The notes: a model not told the origin generated them from the sequence alone. 64,000 bases of DNA from Dromiciops gliroides (GCF_019393635.1 NC_057861.1:54573532-54637531), one strand, 5' to 3'; shown: positions 1-11,214, counted from the stretch's first letter. Program-made: numbers and translations.

Positions 1-189
1 GGCCGGGGCCGCTCCCCGCAGGCCGTTCCTTCCCGCCCCCTGCCCCACAAAAACGGGCAGGCAGCCACCGGAGCCAGCCACTAGTGGCAGTGGCGGCGGG
101 AGAGAGCTGCTGACCGGGCGGCCCGGCGGGGCGAGTGACCCAAGACTGTCTGCCCGTCTGGCCTCGGGAGACACCGGGAGCGGCCCGGG
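1..189 (+). other. TMPRSS9: candidate non-coding first exon (possibly TMPRSS9)
   Basis: The CpG-rich sequence runs into cggg/gtgagtctg, a near-consensus splice donor with GT at 190-191. The first coding exon of TMPRSS9 on the same strand has its own 5' splice acceptor at 51259-51260, so an upstream non-coding exon is required. No other CpG island lies between the two. The link is inference: it implies a ~51-kb first intron, and the exon could belong to another gene. The left boundary is unknown. Confidence 0.35.
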
Positions 190-420
190 GTGAGTCTGTC
201 TCGGGGCTGGGGCGGGAAGGCGGGGAGCAGGCTCTGCCCAGGAGGGGCTCCCAAGGCGCAGGCCGGCATCCTTAAAGAGCTGGGCAGGAAGGCACTGGCA
301 AAGACAGGTGAAAGAGCGAGCCAGGTCGGGGAAAAGCCGACTTCTGGGGCGCCCCTGCTCACTCCTCCAGGCACGCAGCGCCAAGGCGAGGCGAGTCAGG
401 GAGCTTACAAAGGCAGGACA
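1..420. promoter_or_regulatory. CpG island, candidate promoter
   Basis: The first ~400 bases are G+C rich and dense in CpG, unlike the rest of the window, which is CpG poor outside young SINEs. It begins at the window edge, so its full extent is unknown. CpG islands of this type usually mark promoters. The donor-like site at 190 suggests a + strand transcript starts here; a divergent minus-strand gene to the left is equally possible. No convincing coding exon was recognised in it. Confidence 0.7.
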
Positions 421-539
421 GCTCCTGTTCTCGAGAAGTTCCCAATTAGATGAAGGAGACGATAGGCACACACCTATGTACCAACTAGCCATAGGCAGGG
501 TGACAGAACAGTCAACAGAGGGAAGGCGCTAGCATTGAG

Positions 540-1100
540 TGGCATGGGGAAAGGCTTCTTACAGAAGGTGACACGTTAGCTGGGGCACAAATGAGAGGGG
601 AGAGCACTGGAGGCGTGGGATGCATGGAGTTGGGAGATGAGTGTCCTGTGTGAGGAACGACAAGGAGGCTGGTGTCCCTGCATCCCAGAGCACACAACGG
701 GGAGTAAGGTGAAAAAAGACAGAAAGCTAGGAAGGGGCCAGGTTAGAAAGGGTTTTCAAAGCCCAAGTGGATTTTATATTTGACTCGGGGGAGGTAATAG
801 GGAACCACTGGAGTTTATTGAGTGGGGGTGGGAGGAGGTGGATGTGGACAGCAATTTTAAGATCACTTTGATAGCCAAATGGAGGATGGATTGGAGTGGG
901 TGGTGGACCAACCAGAAGGCTGTTTCCACAGTCTAAGCTTAAGGTGATGAGCACCAGCACCGGCAGGTAGCAGTGTCAGAGGAGAGACACGTATATAGGA
1001 CAGGAGAAATGTTTGGAAGGTAGAATGGAGGGGACTTAGCTACAGACTGCATAGAGGAGGGTGAGAAAGAGGGAAAAGTCAGAGGAGACACCTAGGTCAC
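540..1100 (-). mobile_element. L2 LINE fragment, antisense
   Basis: Contains the antisense L2 3' signatures: the enlarged-exon-like phrase gggaaccactggagtttatt, then gatcactttgatagccaaatgg and the following 'antisense RT-downstream' block. Confidence 0.75.
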
Positions 1101-1241
1101 AAGACCGTGCCCACAGCAGTAATAGGGAAGAAGAGAGGGTTTGGGTGGAAAGGTGAGTCAGAGTTAACCCATCTCACGAGGGGTGACTTAGAGGATAGGA
1201 AGCAAAGGACCCCCTGGGAAGTGATTTATAAAGGAGAAATG

Positions 1242-1396
1242 GAGCAGCTAGGTGGCACAGTGGATGAAGCACCAGCACTGGATTCAGGAGGACCTGAGTT
1301 CAAATCCAGCCTCAGACACTTGACACTTACTAGCTGTGTGACCCTGAGTAAGTCATTTAGTCCTCATTGTCCCACACACCAAAAGAAAAAAAAAAG
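1242..1396 (+). mobile_element. S1 SINE
   Basis: tRNA-like head, box-B-like gagttcaaatcc and A-rich tail. Target duplication aaaggagaaat on both sides. Confidence 0.92.
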
Positions 1397-1399
1397 GAG

Positions 1400-1615
1400 A
1401 AATACATAGGTCCTAGCACTGGAAGGCACCCTGGAGGTCATCTCATCCAAATGCCCTTCACTTTGCAGACAGGGAAACTGAGGAGGGAGGGCAGGGGACT
1501 ATCCAGCTCAAGGTCACACACTGAGAAGGCGGCAGTCAGCAAAGCTTGGAATCCAGATCTTCTCACTTCAAATGCATGGAGTTCTTTCCACCACACTTTA
1601 CTGACTTCTTCCTTT
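1400..1615 (-). mobile_element. MIR/CORE-SINE-like fragment
   Basis: Antisense MIR features gacagggaaactgagg and aaggtcacacactg followed by a tRNA-like end. Old and diverged. Confidence 0.6.
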
Positions 1616-1849
1616 TAGCTAATTTAGGGAAAGGAGTGCATACAGAGCTTGGACCTTTTCAGAATTCTCGAAATTGTATGGCTGTCTAATAAGTCTAAGA
1701 GCCTGAAACTGAAGCCTGTATACTTCACTTTCCCGGCTCATAATAGCCTTGAGCATCTGTGTGAGGATCTTTCACTCTTTGATCAGCCACACAAACTCAT
1801 ACACCCAGGAATATGGATGGCCCATTGAACTTGGAACCAGGAACAGTCA

Positions 1850-1988
1850 AGAAGATGTGTTTGGACCCTGTGTGACCCTTGGCAAGTCACTTCCCTTTTT
1901 TGGGCTTCAGTTTCTTCATCTATCAAATGAGGAGGTTGGATTTGATGACCTCAAATGTCCCTTCCAGCTTTTGGTCTGTGATCCTAGG
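1850..1988 (+). mobile_element. MIR fragment
   Basis: Sense MIR features cttggcaagtcacttccc, cagtttcttcatctat and a 3' end ggtctgtgatccta. Confidence 0.65.
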
Positions 1989-1989
1989 A

Positions 1990-2364
1990 ATTAAACCAAG
2001 AACCAGTTTAATGGAAGATTTATTCGGGAGTGAGATATTTCCACATTCATGACTAAAATGTATTTGGTAAAGGGGATATTGGATTGAATTGAGCAGAAGA
2101 AGGGTAGATGGATTAGAGAAGCGGGACCTAGATCAGTGTTCTAGCTGTCTGTCCAAGCCTGTTTCTGAGACAAGGAAGGGTCAGTGGCTCCAGAACACAA
2201 CAGAGAAAGGGGAGATTCCCCAGACTATGAGAAAGTGCCCTGGGATGATCCATGTTCTTAGATTCTATATTAAGAAAATGAGGTGAAAAAGAGACTGGGT
2301 TAAAAAGAAAAAAAAAAGATTTTTATGTGTTTTAAGACAAATTTTGTTTTGTTGGTAAGGGCCA
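1990..2364. other. unassigned sequence
   Basis: No gene or recognisable repeat. The open frames are short and lack splice context or protein-like composition. Confidence 0.4.
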
Positions 2365-2520
2365 GCCTGTGTGAGCTCAGGCTGCATTAAAAGAGGCTTA
2401 GAGTCCAGAATGAAGGAGAGGATAGTCTAGCCTAGCCTAGCCCAGCCCAGGGCACACCTAGAGAATCAGAGCCAACTCTGGGTGCCGCATCTTAGGAAGG
2501 ACACAGACAGCCCTAAGAAG
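2365..2520 (+). mobile_element. CR1/L3 LINE fragment
   Basis: ggctgcattaaaagaggctt and ctctgggtgccgcatctta are CR1/L3 3'-region phrases. A short (agcct)n-like expansion lies at 2425-2450. Confidence 0.65.
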
Positions 2521-2599
2521 ACAATGGGCTGGATACTCACTGGTGAGGAGGCTGTGAGTTCAGGTACAGATTGGGTGAGCTTGCCTCTTAGTGCTTTTT

Positions 2600-3220
2600 T
2601 AGCTCTGTAATCCTGCACTATGCGCTATGAATACAAATATAAGCAAAAGTGAGAAACGATGAGCAGGAGAAGTTCAGGGAAACCTGGAAGGACTTGCATG
2701 GGCTGATGATGAGTGAGATGAGCAGAACCAGAAGAACATTATATGTAGTATCATCAACATTGTGTGTTGATCAACTGTGATGGACTGGATTCTTCTCACC
2801 AATGCAATGGTACAGGAGAGTTCCAGGGGACTCATGATGGAAGGGGCTCTCCAAATCCAGAAAAAAAAAAAAAAAGAACTGTGGAATATGGATGCTAATT
2901 GAACCATGCTATTTCTTTTGTTTTGGTGCTGTTGCTTTTCTATTTTGAGGTTTTTCCTTATTGCTCTGATTCTTCCCTTATGGCATGACTGATGCAGAAA
3001 TATGTTTAATGTTGTTATGTATATGTATATGTGTGTATATATATGCATGTATATACATGTATATATATAAAAATAACATATATCAGATTGCCTGCTGTCT
3101 GGGGGAGGGGGGAGGGAGGGAGAAAAATTTGAAATTGGAAATCTTATGTAAACAAATGCTGAAAGCTATCTCTACATGTAACTGGAAAATAATAAAATAC
3201 TTTTATTTTTTAAAAAAACC
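2600..3220 (+). mobile_element. marsupial L1 3' end
   Basis: Typical phrases in order: gatgagtgagatgagcagaa, tgatcaactgtgatgg, ctgcaaa-type stretch, agattgcctgctgtctgggg and a final acatgtaactggaaaataat. A TATG-rich run at 3015-3075 interrupts the 3' UTR. Confidence 0.8.
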
Positions 3221-3344
3221 AAATACAAGCAAAAGCAAAACAACAAAAATTACAACACATTCCTGCCCTCAAGGAGTGGGGGAAGAAGGTCCCTAGCTTG
3301 GGGGCATGGGGGAGAAGTCCAGTAAGAAATGAAGAGCTGTCCAA

Positions 3345-4325
3345 TTCAATTCAATTCAATATGCAGTCAGTCAGTAAACACTGATTAAGCACCTTCTGTG
3401 TACCAGGCACTGCACTAAGTACTGGGGATACAAAAAGAAGCAGAAATACAGTCCCTTCCCTCAAGGAGCACATGATCCTATGGCTGCAGGAAACAAGTAA
3501 ACAAATATATACAAACCAGCTATACTGTATATAGTTTAAGTAGGAAATAATTAACAAAGGAATGGCACTAGAATCCAGAGGGGTTGGGAAAGGTTTTCTA
3601 TAGAAGGTGAGATTTTAGTTGAGACTTAAAGGAAACTGGGAGAACCAGTAGACAGAGAGCAGGAGGGAGAACATACCAGGCATTGGGGACAGCCAGAGAC
3701 AATTCCCAAAGCTGAGAGTTGGCGGATCTTTTTCTTAGAACAGCAAAGAGGCCAGCGTCACTAGATCCAAGGGTCCCTGTTGGAGAGGAAGGTATAAGAA
3801 GCCTGGAAAGGTAAGGAGGGTATGGGGCAGCTAGGTGGTGCAGTGGATAAAGCACCAGCCCTGGATTTGGGAGGACCTGAGTTCAAATCTGGCCTCAGAC
3901 ACTTGACACTTACTAGATGTGTGACCCTGGGCAAATCACTTAACCCCCATTGCCCTGCAAAAAAGAAAGAAAGGTAAGGAGGGTGTACATTTCAAAGGGC
4001 TCTGAATACTAAACACAACAATTTTGTATTTGATCCGGGAGGTGATAGGGAACCACTAGAGGTTTATTGAATAGGGGTGGGTGACATGGTCAGACCTGCC
4101 CTTTGAAAGATCACTTTGGCAGCTCAGTGGAGGACGGACTGGCATAGGGAGAGATTTGAGGCAGGGGGACCTACCTGCAGGTTACAGCAATAGGCCAAGA
4201 CAGAGGTTGTGAAAGTCTGCGGCAGTATCAGAGAGAAAAGGAAATGTTTTTGAGAGATGTTGCAGAAATGAAATTGACAAGCCTTGGCAACTAACTGGCT
4301 ATAGGAGGTGAGGAGTCACAGATAG
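3345..4325 (-). mobile_element. L2 LINE, antisense 3' kilobase
   Basis: Reads as antisense L2 from the 3' terminus (accaggcactgcactaagta) through agggaaccactagaggttta to gatcactttggcagctcagt. An S1 at 3824 interrupts it. Confidence 0.82.
3824..3971 (+). mobile_element. S1 SINE inside L2
   Basis: Complete S1. Target duplication aggtaaggagggt on both sides. Confidence 0.92.
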
Positions 4326-4436
4326 CAATCTACTGGTACTGTGCTAGACTCTAGACATTCAAAAGCAAAATGAAAACAGTCTTTGCCCTCAAAGAGCTTA
4401 AATTAGGTGGAGCAATAGATATACTAATAAATAATT

Positions 4437-4582
4437 TATTTATTTAGTGAGGCAGTTGGGGTTAAGTGACTTGCCCAGGGTCACCCAGCTAGTAAGTGTT
4501 AAGTGTCTGAGGCCAGATTTGAACTCAGGTACTCCTGACTCCATGGCCGGTGCTTTATCCACTGCACCACCTAGCTGCCCCA
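4437..4582 (-). mobile_element. S1 SINE
   Basis: Antisense S1. Flanks atatactaataaataa and atatactgataaataa are a target duplication. Confidence 0.9.
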
Positions 4583-4689
4583 ATATACTGATAAATAAAT
4601 ACGAAATATATATGAAGTGATTTCCAGGGAGAGGAGTGATGGATGGGGAGAAGCTTCCTTTAGAAGGTTGCATTTCATCTAAACTTTAG

Positions 4690-4832
4690 GGTTTTTGTTC
4701 TTGTTTTTTTAGGCAAACAGGGTTAAGTGACTTGCCCAGGGTCACACAAGTAATAAGTGTCTGAGGCTGATTGAGTTCAGGTCCTCTTGACTGCAGGGCC
4801 AGGGCTCTATCCACTTCACCCCCAACTGCCCC
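4690..4832 (-). mobile_element. S1 SINE (diverged)
   Basis: Antisense S1 with several deletions. Flanks tcatctaaacttta and tttatctaaatttt. Confidence 0.85.
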
Positions 4833-5204
4833 TTTATCTAAATTTTGAAAGAACCTAAGGATCCTTTGAACAGAAGTAAGGAGGAAGTCCATTCCAATCA
4901 TGACGGATAGGTAGCTTTTGCCAAGGCATGGATCCACAGGATGGAATAGAGCCTATTTGGGGAACAGGAAGATATACAGCTAAAACATAGAGTGGGTGAT
5001 AGAGTAATATTCAGTAAGGCTGGAAGAGGTGATTGGAACCAGATGGTGAAGGACTTTATGTGATAAACAGGGGGGGTCCATATTTTTTCCTAGAAACAAG
5101 AGGGATCCACTGGAGTTTTTTGAGGGATGATGCAGTCAGACTTTCAGTTTAGGAATACCCTTTTGGGAATAAAAGCCATTTCCTACTTGGTAGTCAAAGG
5201 AGAT

Positions 5205-5640
5205 GAACAGGCACTTTTGAGAAAATGAAATCCAATCTATCAATGACCATGTAAAAATGCTCTAAATCACTCATAATTCCAGAAAATTAAGACAACTCAA
5301 GCACCACCTTACACCCATCAGATTGGCAAAGATAACAAAAAAGTAAAGTGATCAATACTTGAGGGGCTGAGAGAAAACAGGTATATTAATACACTGTTGG
5401 TGGAATGGTTGAACAAGTTATGATATTCATGAATGTGATGGAATACTACTGTGGAATAAGAAATGATGAAGGGGCTAGTTTTGGAGGAACCTTTGAAGAA
5501 TTGTATGAATTGATGCAGAGTGAAGTGAGAAGAACCAGGAGAATAATTTATGCAACTAAAACATAATTGTAAAGGCAAACAACTTTGAAAGTCTTTAGAA
5601 CTCTCACCAACTTAATGATGAACCACAATTTCAAAAGTAA
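5205..5640 (+). mobile_element. L1 3' coding end and UTR
   Basis: Marsupial L1 phrases acacccatcagattggcaaa, ggtggaatggttgaacaagt, gatggaatactactgtg and atgcagagtgaagtgagaag. Confidence 0.75.
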
Positions 5641-5644
5641 GAAG

Positions 5645-5882
5645 TCAGTTGATAACCATTAAGCACCTACTGTGTTCCAAGCACTGTACTAAATGCTAGA
5701 GATACAAAGAAAGGCAAGAGACAATCCCGGCTCCCAGTCTAATGAAAAACTCCACCTACAAACATAAACTAGAAACAGAATAAATTGGAAATCAGGAAAG
5801 GAAAGGCACCGGGATTAAGGAGGATTAGGAAAGGTTTACCAAAGATAGTGGCATTTAAGCTGGGATGTGATCAGTGGGGACT
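5645..5882 (-). mobile_element. L2 3' end, antisense
   Basis: taagcacctactgtgttcca, gatacaaagaaaggcaag and ggattaggaaaggtttacca are antisense L2 3' phrases. Confidence 0.75.
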
Positions 5883-5896
5883 TTGTTTTGCATGAC

Positions 5897-6149
5897 ATTG
5901 TTGTTATTCAGTCATATCTGATTCTTTGTGACCCCATTTTTGGGGTTTTCTTGGCAGAGATGCTGGAGTGCTTTGTCATTTCCTTCTTTAGTTCATTTTA
6001 CAGGTGAGGAAACTGAGGCAAACCAGGTTAAGTGACTTGCCCAGAGTCACACAGCTAGTAAGTGTCTGAGACCAGATTTGAACTCAGGAAGGTGAGTCTT
6101 CCTGATGCCAAGCCTGACAGTCCGTCTACTGCTCCATCCAGCTGTCCCT
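5897..6149 (-). mobile_element. S2 SINE
   Basis: Full antisense S2: tgttgttattcagtc, gattctttgtgacccc, tgctggagtgctttgtcatt, then the tRNA-like end gctccatccagctgtccct. Confidence 0.88.
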
Positions 6150-6261
6150 CTAAATAGAATACAATTTATAAAGTGATTTTTGCATAAGAGAAATACAAAG
6201 TGCTTTGAGGTCATCAGAGAGTAACATCGTTTCCAGCTGGGGGGGAATCAGAGATTGATTC

Positions 6262-6452
6262 TTGGATCATAAAATCATAGATTTAGAGTTGGAAAGAACC
6301 TTAAAGGTCATTGAGTCCAAACCCCTCATTTGACAGAAAAGGAAACTGAGGACCAAGAGGGGGGGCTAGTAAAGTCTCTGAGTCAGGATTTGAACTCTGA
6401 TCTTCCTAATTCCAGGTTCAGTGCTCTATCTACTGTGCCTCTTAGCTGCCTT
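6262..6452 (-). mobile_element. MIR/CORE-SINE-like repeat
   Basis: aaaatcatagatttagagtt, gaaaggaaactgagg-type and tgctctatctactgtgcctc. An old tRNA-derived SINE relative. Confidence 0.65.
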
Positions 6453-6479
6453 ATATAGAGGATAATGCATAATACATAG

Positions 6480-6950
6480 AATTATCATGTTGGCAAATAC
6501 AAAAACTTTAAAGCAAATATAAAAGCTTTCAGCAGTTCTTTGGCCTCACCCATAGTGAACATTATTCCTTGGCCCTTCTTAAGTAGTTCCAGCTCCCTTC
6601 TACCACTAGACACATTATAGAGCCGAAAAGACACGAGACTCTAATGACTGCAAATACCATTTCCCCACAAAAACACATTCCCATGAAAATCTAACAATAG
6701 GTTATAGAAAAGAGAGCTCAGGTTTATTCCGGTTCTATTAGACTTGTTGACTGATTTATTTCATGGAGTTGAGGTAAGGGGAGAGAGAAGGTTTTTACAA
6801 CTAGACTATAGCCTGATGGGAGAGGAGAAGGGAAGAAACTGGAGAGGCAGATGTTGCAACCTGTACAAAAGACGACTGTTTCATAAACAGGCTTTGGCTG
6901 TGGTGGAATTGAAAGAGTGGAGACAAGTAGGATGTGAGAAAGAGAAAGAG
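6480..6950. other. unassigned sequence
   Basis: No gene or clear repeat. Purine richness increases toward the right. Confidence 0.4.
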
Positions 6951-7080
6951 ACAGAAACTTAGAGGGAGAGAGATACACAGAAAGAGGGAAAGAGGCAGAG
7001 ACAGGGAGAAAGAAAGAGAAGTAGACCAAGAAAGAGGGAGGGAAAGAGGGGACAAAGAGAAACAGAGAGACAGAGAAATA
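6935..7080 (+). repeat. GA-rich low-complexity tract
   Basis: Irregular gagagaaagaga repeats on the + strand. The long minus-strand serine/leucine open frames here are artefacts of this composition. Confidence 0.8.
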
Positions 7081-7129
7081 AAATCCCAGTGTCTGAGTTA
7101 GAAGGGACCTCAGAGGCCAACTAGTTCAA

Positions 7130-7425
7130 TCTATTAGATTTAGAATGTAACTTCTTTGGGGTGGCTAGGTGGCGCAGTGGATAAACGCACCAGCCCTGGA
7201 TTCAGGAGTACCTGAGTTCAAATCTGGCCTCAGATACTTGACACTTACTAGCTGTGTGACCCTGGGCAAGTCACTTAACCCCCATTGCCCCACCAAAAAA
7301 ACAAAACAAAAAAGAATGTAACTTCTTCAAGGGCAGGGGCCATCTTTGCCTTTTCTTTGTGTCCCCATTGCTTAGCTTAGTGTTAGGCACATAAAAAGCA
7401 CTTAATAAATGCTTGTTCCTAAAGA
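7130..7425 (+). mobile_element. L2 3' end, split by S1
   Basis: attagatttagaatgtaact continues after the SINE as caagggcaggggccatcttt and ends gcacttaataaatgcttgtt. Confidence 0.8.
7157..7314 (+). mobile_element. S1 SINE inside L2
   Basis: Target duplication aatgtaacttctt at 7144-7156 and 7315-7327. Confidence 0.93.
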
Positions 7426-7431
7426 TAATCC

Positions 7432-8060
7432 TTGCTCCTACAGGTAAGAGGGAGCCATTGAAGCTCAATGAGTAGGGCAGGGCCAGGGTCAGGTTTGTGC
7501 TCCAGGAATAGCACTTTGGTAGCTGTGCAGAGGATGCTTTGGATTAGGGAGAGGCTCTGGGCAGAGGGACAAAGGATGTTCTAATAGTCTAAGTGATGAG
7601 GGTCTGAACAAGGTGAGTGAAGAGAAGAATCAGATGTGAGAGAGGGAGAGGGAGAATCCATAAGACTTGGTAATGAGGGGAAGCTAGGTGGCACAGTGGA
7701 TAGAACACTGGCCCTAAATTCAGGAGGACCTGAGTTCAAATCCGGCCTCAGACACTTGACAGTTAACTAGCTGTGTGACCTTGGGCAAGTCACTTAACCC
7801 CAATTGCCTCACCCCCCCCCAAAAAAAAGACTTGGTAATTAATTGACATGGGAGGGGAGAAAAAGTGAGGAATAGCCAATTTTTATTGGGGGGATGATGG
7901 TCCTCTCTACAGAAATAGGAAAGTTTGGAAGATGGGAAGGTTTTGGGGGGGTGGAGAGAAGGAAAGATTCTGTGCTCAGTTTTGAACATGTCTATGGGTC
8001 ATCCAGTCTGAGATGTCCAATAGGCAGTTGGCGATGTGGGATGGGAGCTAATGATTTCCA
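7432..8060 (-). mobile_element. L2 internal part, antisense, split by S1
   Basis: gggagccattgaagctcaat, tagcactttggtagctgtgc and cagttttgaacatgtctatg are antisense L2 in order. It meets a sense L2 head-to-head near 8062. Confidence 0.8.
7675..7827 (+). mobile_element. S1 SINE inside L2
   Basis: Target duplication agacttggtaat on both sides; a poly-C/poly-A tail. Confidence 0.92.
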
Positions 8061-8061
8061 G

Positions 8062-8760
8062 ATTTATTTGTCCAGCCCTAGGATGGCCATGAGCTTCAAT
8101 CCTGAATCATCACCTGCCTATCGGACATCTCAAAGTAAATATCCTTTAAGCATCTCAAACTCAACAAGTCCAAACCAGAGCACATTCTCTTCCCTTCACC
8201 CCTCTTCTAACCTTCCTTATTTCTGTGGAGGGGATCAACAGCATCACCCTGCCCTGCCCTGGTCACCCAAGCCAAGAACCTCCATATCACCCTTAACTCC
8301 TCCCTCTCACACACCCTAAGTTTCCAATCAAAAGCCAAATCTCCTCAACATCTCTGTTCTATGTTCCCTTCTCTCTGCTTGTACCCACTGCCTTAGTTCC
8401 GGCCCCCATCAGCATTTGCCCGGATTCTTACAGATCCCGACTTCTAACTGGTCTCCCTGCCCCAAGTCCCTCTCTGTGCCATCCTATACACATAGGTCTG
8501 ACCATGTCAATCCTCTGCTCAGTAATCTCTTGGATCCCTAATACTCCTATGATCAAATTTAAACTCTGCTCTTTGGCATTCAGAGCCTTTCTTCTATGAT
8601 TTCATCTGACTTTTCTGGGGTTCTTAGACATTACTTCCCTCCCCACTCAGTCCAGCCCTACCATTCAGCTTGCTATTCCTAGAATTCAGCAAATCCATCT
8701 CCTGACTCCTTGCTCTTACACTGGCTTCTCCTACTATTCTTTGTTTCCTTAAATGTCTTT
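8062..8760 (+). mobile_element. L2 internal part, sense
   Basis: L2 phrases in order: catctcaaactcaacaagtc, aactggtctccctgcc, cataggtctgaccatgtcaa, agaattcagcaaatccatct. No intact reading frame. Confidence 0.82.
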
Positions 8761-8761
8761 C

Positions 8762-8980
8762 GGTGGGAAATAGAACAGTTTGGTCACCTTATCCCCCTTT
8801 CATCCATGGGCATAGAGATGGCAACATAGGTGATCATTGGCACCATCATTAGGGTGGAGTGATTCAGGCTTTGCCCTAGAGCACCCATATTTAGCAGACA
8901 AAACCTGACCTAAGGATTCAAAGGTAAAAAGAGGCAAATTTCAGTTTTATATAAAGAACAACCTTCCTCAAAACTTTTTT
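8762..8980. other. unassigned sequence
   Basis: No gene seen. Possibly old CR1-like repeat at the right end. Confidence 0.35.
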
Positions 8981-9099
8981 GATATTGTTGTTTAGTCGTT
9001 TCAGTTGTTCTGACTCTTTGTGACCCCATTTGGTGTTTTCTTGACAAAGATACTGGAGTGATTTGTCCTTTCCTTTTCCAGTTCATTTTATAGATGAGG

Positions 9100-9440
9100 G
9101 GATGGCTGAGTGGGTGTTGCATCAGGCAAACTGAGAGACCTGGGAAAGACCACAACTTCAAAAGGCCAAGGTCTCTCACTGCAAGGGGGGCAGGAGAGGG
9201 CATCTCCAATTGTCCTGATCTATATCTTTTTTTTTGAGGGACAATGGGGGTTGAGTGACTTGCCCAGGGTCACACAGCTAGTGTTCTGATCTATATCTTG
9301 CCACTGAATCCAACTGGCTCTGGAGGAGTGAGACTGGTGACCTTGCACAGCCCTCCCTCACTTAAATCCAATTCACTGCAAGTCATGACAACACTTCCTG
9401 ATGTCACGGTCCTCATCAAGAATGAAGAACAAACAACAAC
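9100..9440 (-). mobile_element. unnamed interspersed repeat (Family B)
   Basis: Same family as 19383, 21348 and 59267: actggctctggaggag, acttaaatccaattcac, gatgtcacggtcctcatc and an acaacaaca end. I do not recognise a published name. It sits inside an S2 and itself holds a truncated S1. Confidence 0.7.
9229..9285 (-). mobile_element. 5'-truncated S1 SINE
   Basis: Only the last ~45 bases of S1 plus tail. Target duplication ctgatctatatctt on both sides shows it inserted already truncated. Confidence 0.85.
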
Positions 9441-9570
9441 AGATGAGGAAACAGAGTGAAGTGACTCACCTGGGGTCACCCAACTAGTAAGTGTCTGAGG
9501 CTGGATTTGAACTCTGGTCCTCCTAACTCCAGGGCCAGCACGCTATACACGGCACCACTTAGCTATCGGA

Positions 9571-9690
9571 GGCAGTGAGCTCTCCATCACTGGAAGCATT
9601 CAAGCAGAGGTTGGCTGACCACTTGTTAAAGATGGACTAAATGGATTCTTGAGGTCCCTTCCAATTTAAAAATCCCATGATTCTGCATCC
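9571..9690 (+). mobile_element. CR1/L3 3' end
   Basis: gcagtgagctctccatcact, ggttggctgaccacttgtta and gaggtcccttccaattt are CR1/L3 terminal phrases. Confidence 0.75.
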
Positions 9691-10092
9691 ATAATCAGCA
9701 TTTAGGAAGTCTACCCCTCACCCCCATTCCCTTTAGACAATATGAGCTGAGATATCTACTTATCCAGCGATAGTGGGGATGTAGCCCAAACACTCTGAGC
9801 TTGCAGCAATTCAACCAGAGATTCCCTGATGGGCAGAGTCTATAAGGGTCAGCATTCTCACTCAGTGCCGAAGTCTCAGGTGGATCAACCTCAGTTTGAC
9901 TAGGGCTGCTGGGGTGAGGAATATGCCATTCTTAACAGCAGGAGAGAATGGGAACAGTGTGATGAAGCATGGTATCAGGAGTGGATTGGGGAACTTTGTA
10001 AAGAGATCATCTAGTTCCGAGAGCATCCCATGTTGCCTGGTTAACTTTCTTTCATACTCAAAAAAAAAAAATCCCAAAAGACAAAAAACAAA
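9691..10092. other. unassigned sequence
   Basis: No gene or clear repeat. A-rich stretch at 10060-10092 next to the S1. Confidence 0.35.
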
Positions 10093-10238
10093 GGGGCAGT
10101 TGGGTAGCACAGTGGATAAAGCACCGGCCCTGGATTCAGGAAGACCTGAGTTCAAATCTGGCCTCAGACACTTGAGACTTACTAGCTGTGTGACCCCGGG
10201 CTAGTCACTTAACCCTCATTGCCCCGCCAAAAAAAAAT
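10093..10238 (+). mobile_element. S1 SINE
   Basis: Complete S1. tctttcatactca occurs to the left (10048 on) and right (10239 on), with an extra A-rich piece on the left. Confidence 0.9.
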
Positions 10239-10239
10239 G

Positions 10240-10823
10240 TCTTTCATACTCACTTTCAGTTTCAGTTGCTTGAAGGAACTAGGGATGTTTAGATTGGAGA
10301 AAAGAACCCTTGAGGGAGAGGCGTGCTAGCTCTCCAAGTATTTCATGAGTGATCCTGTGGGAAAATGTTGAGGTTTGTTCTGTCTGATTCCAGAAAGCAA
10401 AACTAGGAGCAAAGGATGGAAGATGTAAATGCTTATTGATTGTCTGAAGTTAAAACAGGGGTCAGGATCCTCATTCATAGAGTGAGGGAGTTCCCACAGT
10501 GATGAAATCCCAGGTCCATAGTGTACCTCTGTTCTGCTCTCGAGCATGAAGTTTCATTCCCTCTCAGGTCCTCCATTGACTGTACAATATAGCAACGAAA
10601 CAGCCAGTTCCTCCTCCTACCCTTTAAATAAGTGCTCATTCATCTCTGGGCTGTTGGCCACAGTTGTCTACAGCATTGTCAGGTACCCCCTGAGTTCCAA
10701 TGGTAATCCATCCTCCATTATTTTCTACAAGGAACCATGTTTCATCCTGTCAGATGCCATCTCTGAGTCCAAATGTTCTTTGGAACCCAACAATCTGCTA
10801 TTTCTCATAATGGGGCTAAACAA

Positions 10824-10830
<7 letters not shown>
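10240..10830. other. unassigned sequence
   Basis: No gene seen. The frame at 10546 reads into the adjacent CT/GT repeat and is not protein-like. Confidence 0.4.
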
Positions 10831-10893
<63 letters not shown>

Positions 10894-10894
10894 C

Positions 10895-10938
<44 letters not shown>
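10830..10938 (+). repeat. compound (CT)n(GT)n microsatellite
   Basis: About 28 CT units followed, after gtgcgtgc, by about 17 GT units. Nearly pure, so probably polymorphic. Confidence 0.97.
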
Positions 10939-10939
10939 T

Positions 10940-11214
10940 AGTTCTCAGCTTCATGTATTATCTGGCAAAGGTTTTGTTGTCTGGGTTGAATGGCAATAAC
11001 TCCCATTTCTCTAGTACCATAAAGTTTACAAAGTATTTTCTTCATAGCTGTAGGAAGTTGGCACCTGAGTTGTATCCTGAAGGAACCTAGGAAGGTCAGC
11101 TGGGCACAATGCTCGAGTAAGCAGGTGAACACATGTTTTTATTTACTGCATTTCACCTGGCCTTAGCCTACCTTTCAAAGCTTATTGTATGTAAATGGTT
11201 CTCTTTCACCTGTC
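10940..11214. other. unassigned sequence
   Basis: No gene seen. Contains the MIR-like phrase aaagtttacaaagtattttc near 11022. Confidence 0.35.

Larger units (their letters stand above)
4325..5155 (-). mobile_element. second antisense L2 fragment
   Basis: A new L2 3' terminus (ctggtactgtgctagactct, ttgccctcaaagagctt) starts at 4325, directly after the previous L2. It runs to gggatccactggagtttttt and is split by two S1 copies. Confidence 0.7.
8981..9570 (-). mobile_element. S2 SINE split by another repeat
   Basis: The 3' half of an antisense S2 (8981-9099: tctgactctttgtgacccca) and its tRNA-like half (9441-9570: tcacccaactagtaagtgtc) flank the Family B element at 9100-9440. The target duplication is agatgagg. 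Confidence 0.85.

Noticed and set aside
190..532. + strand frames in the CpG island
   Set aside because: They read through a probable splice donor at 190 and have no recognisable protein features.
10824..11132. Frames through the CT/GT microsatellite
   Set aside because: Dipeptide repeats from simple sequence.
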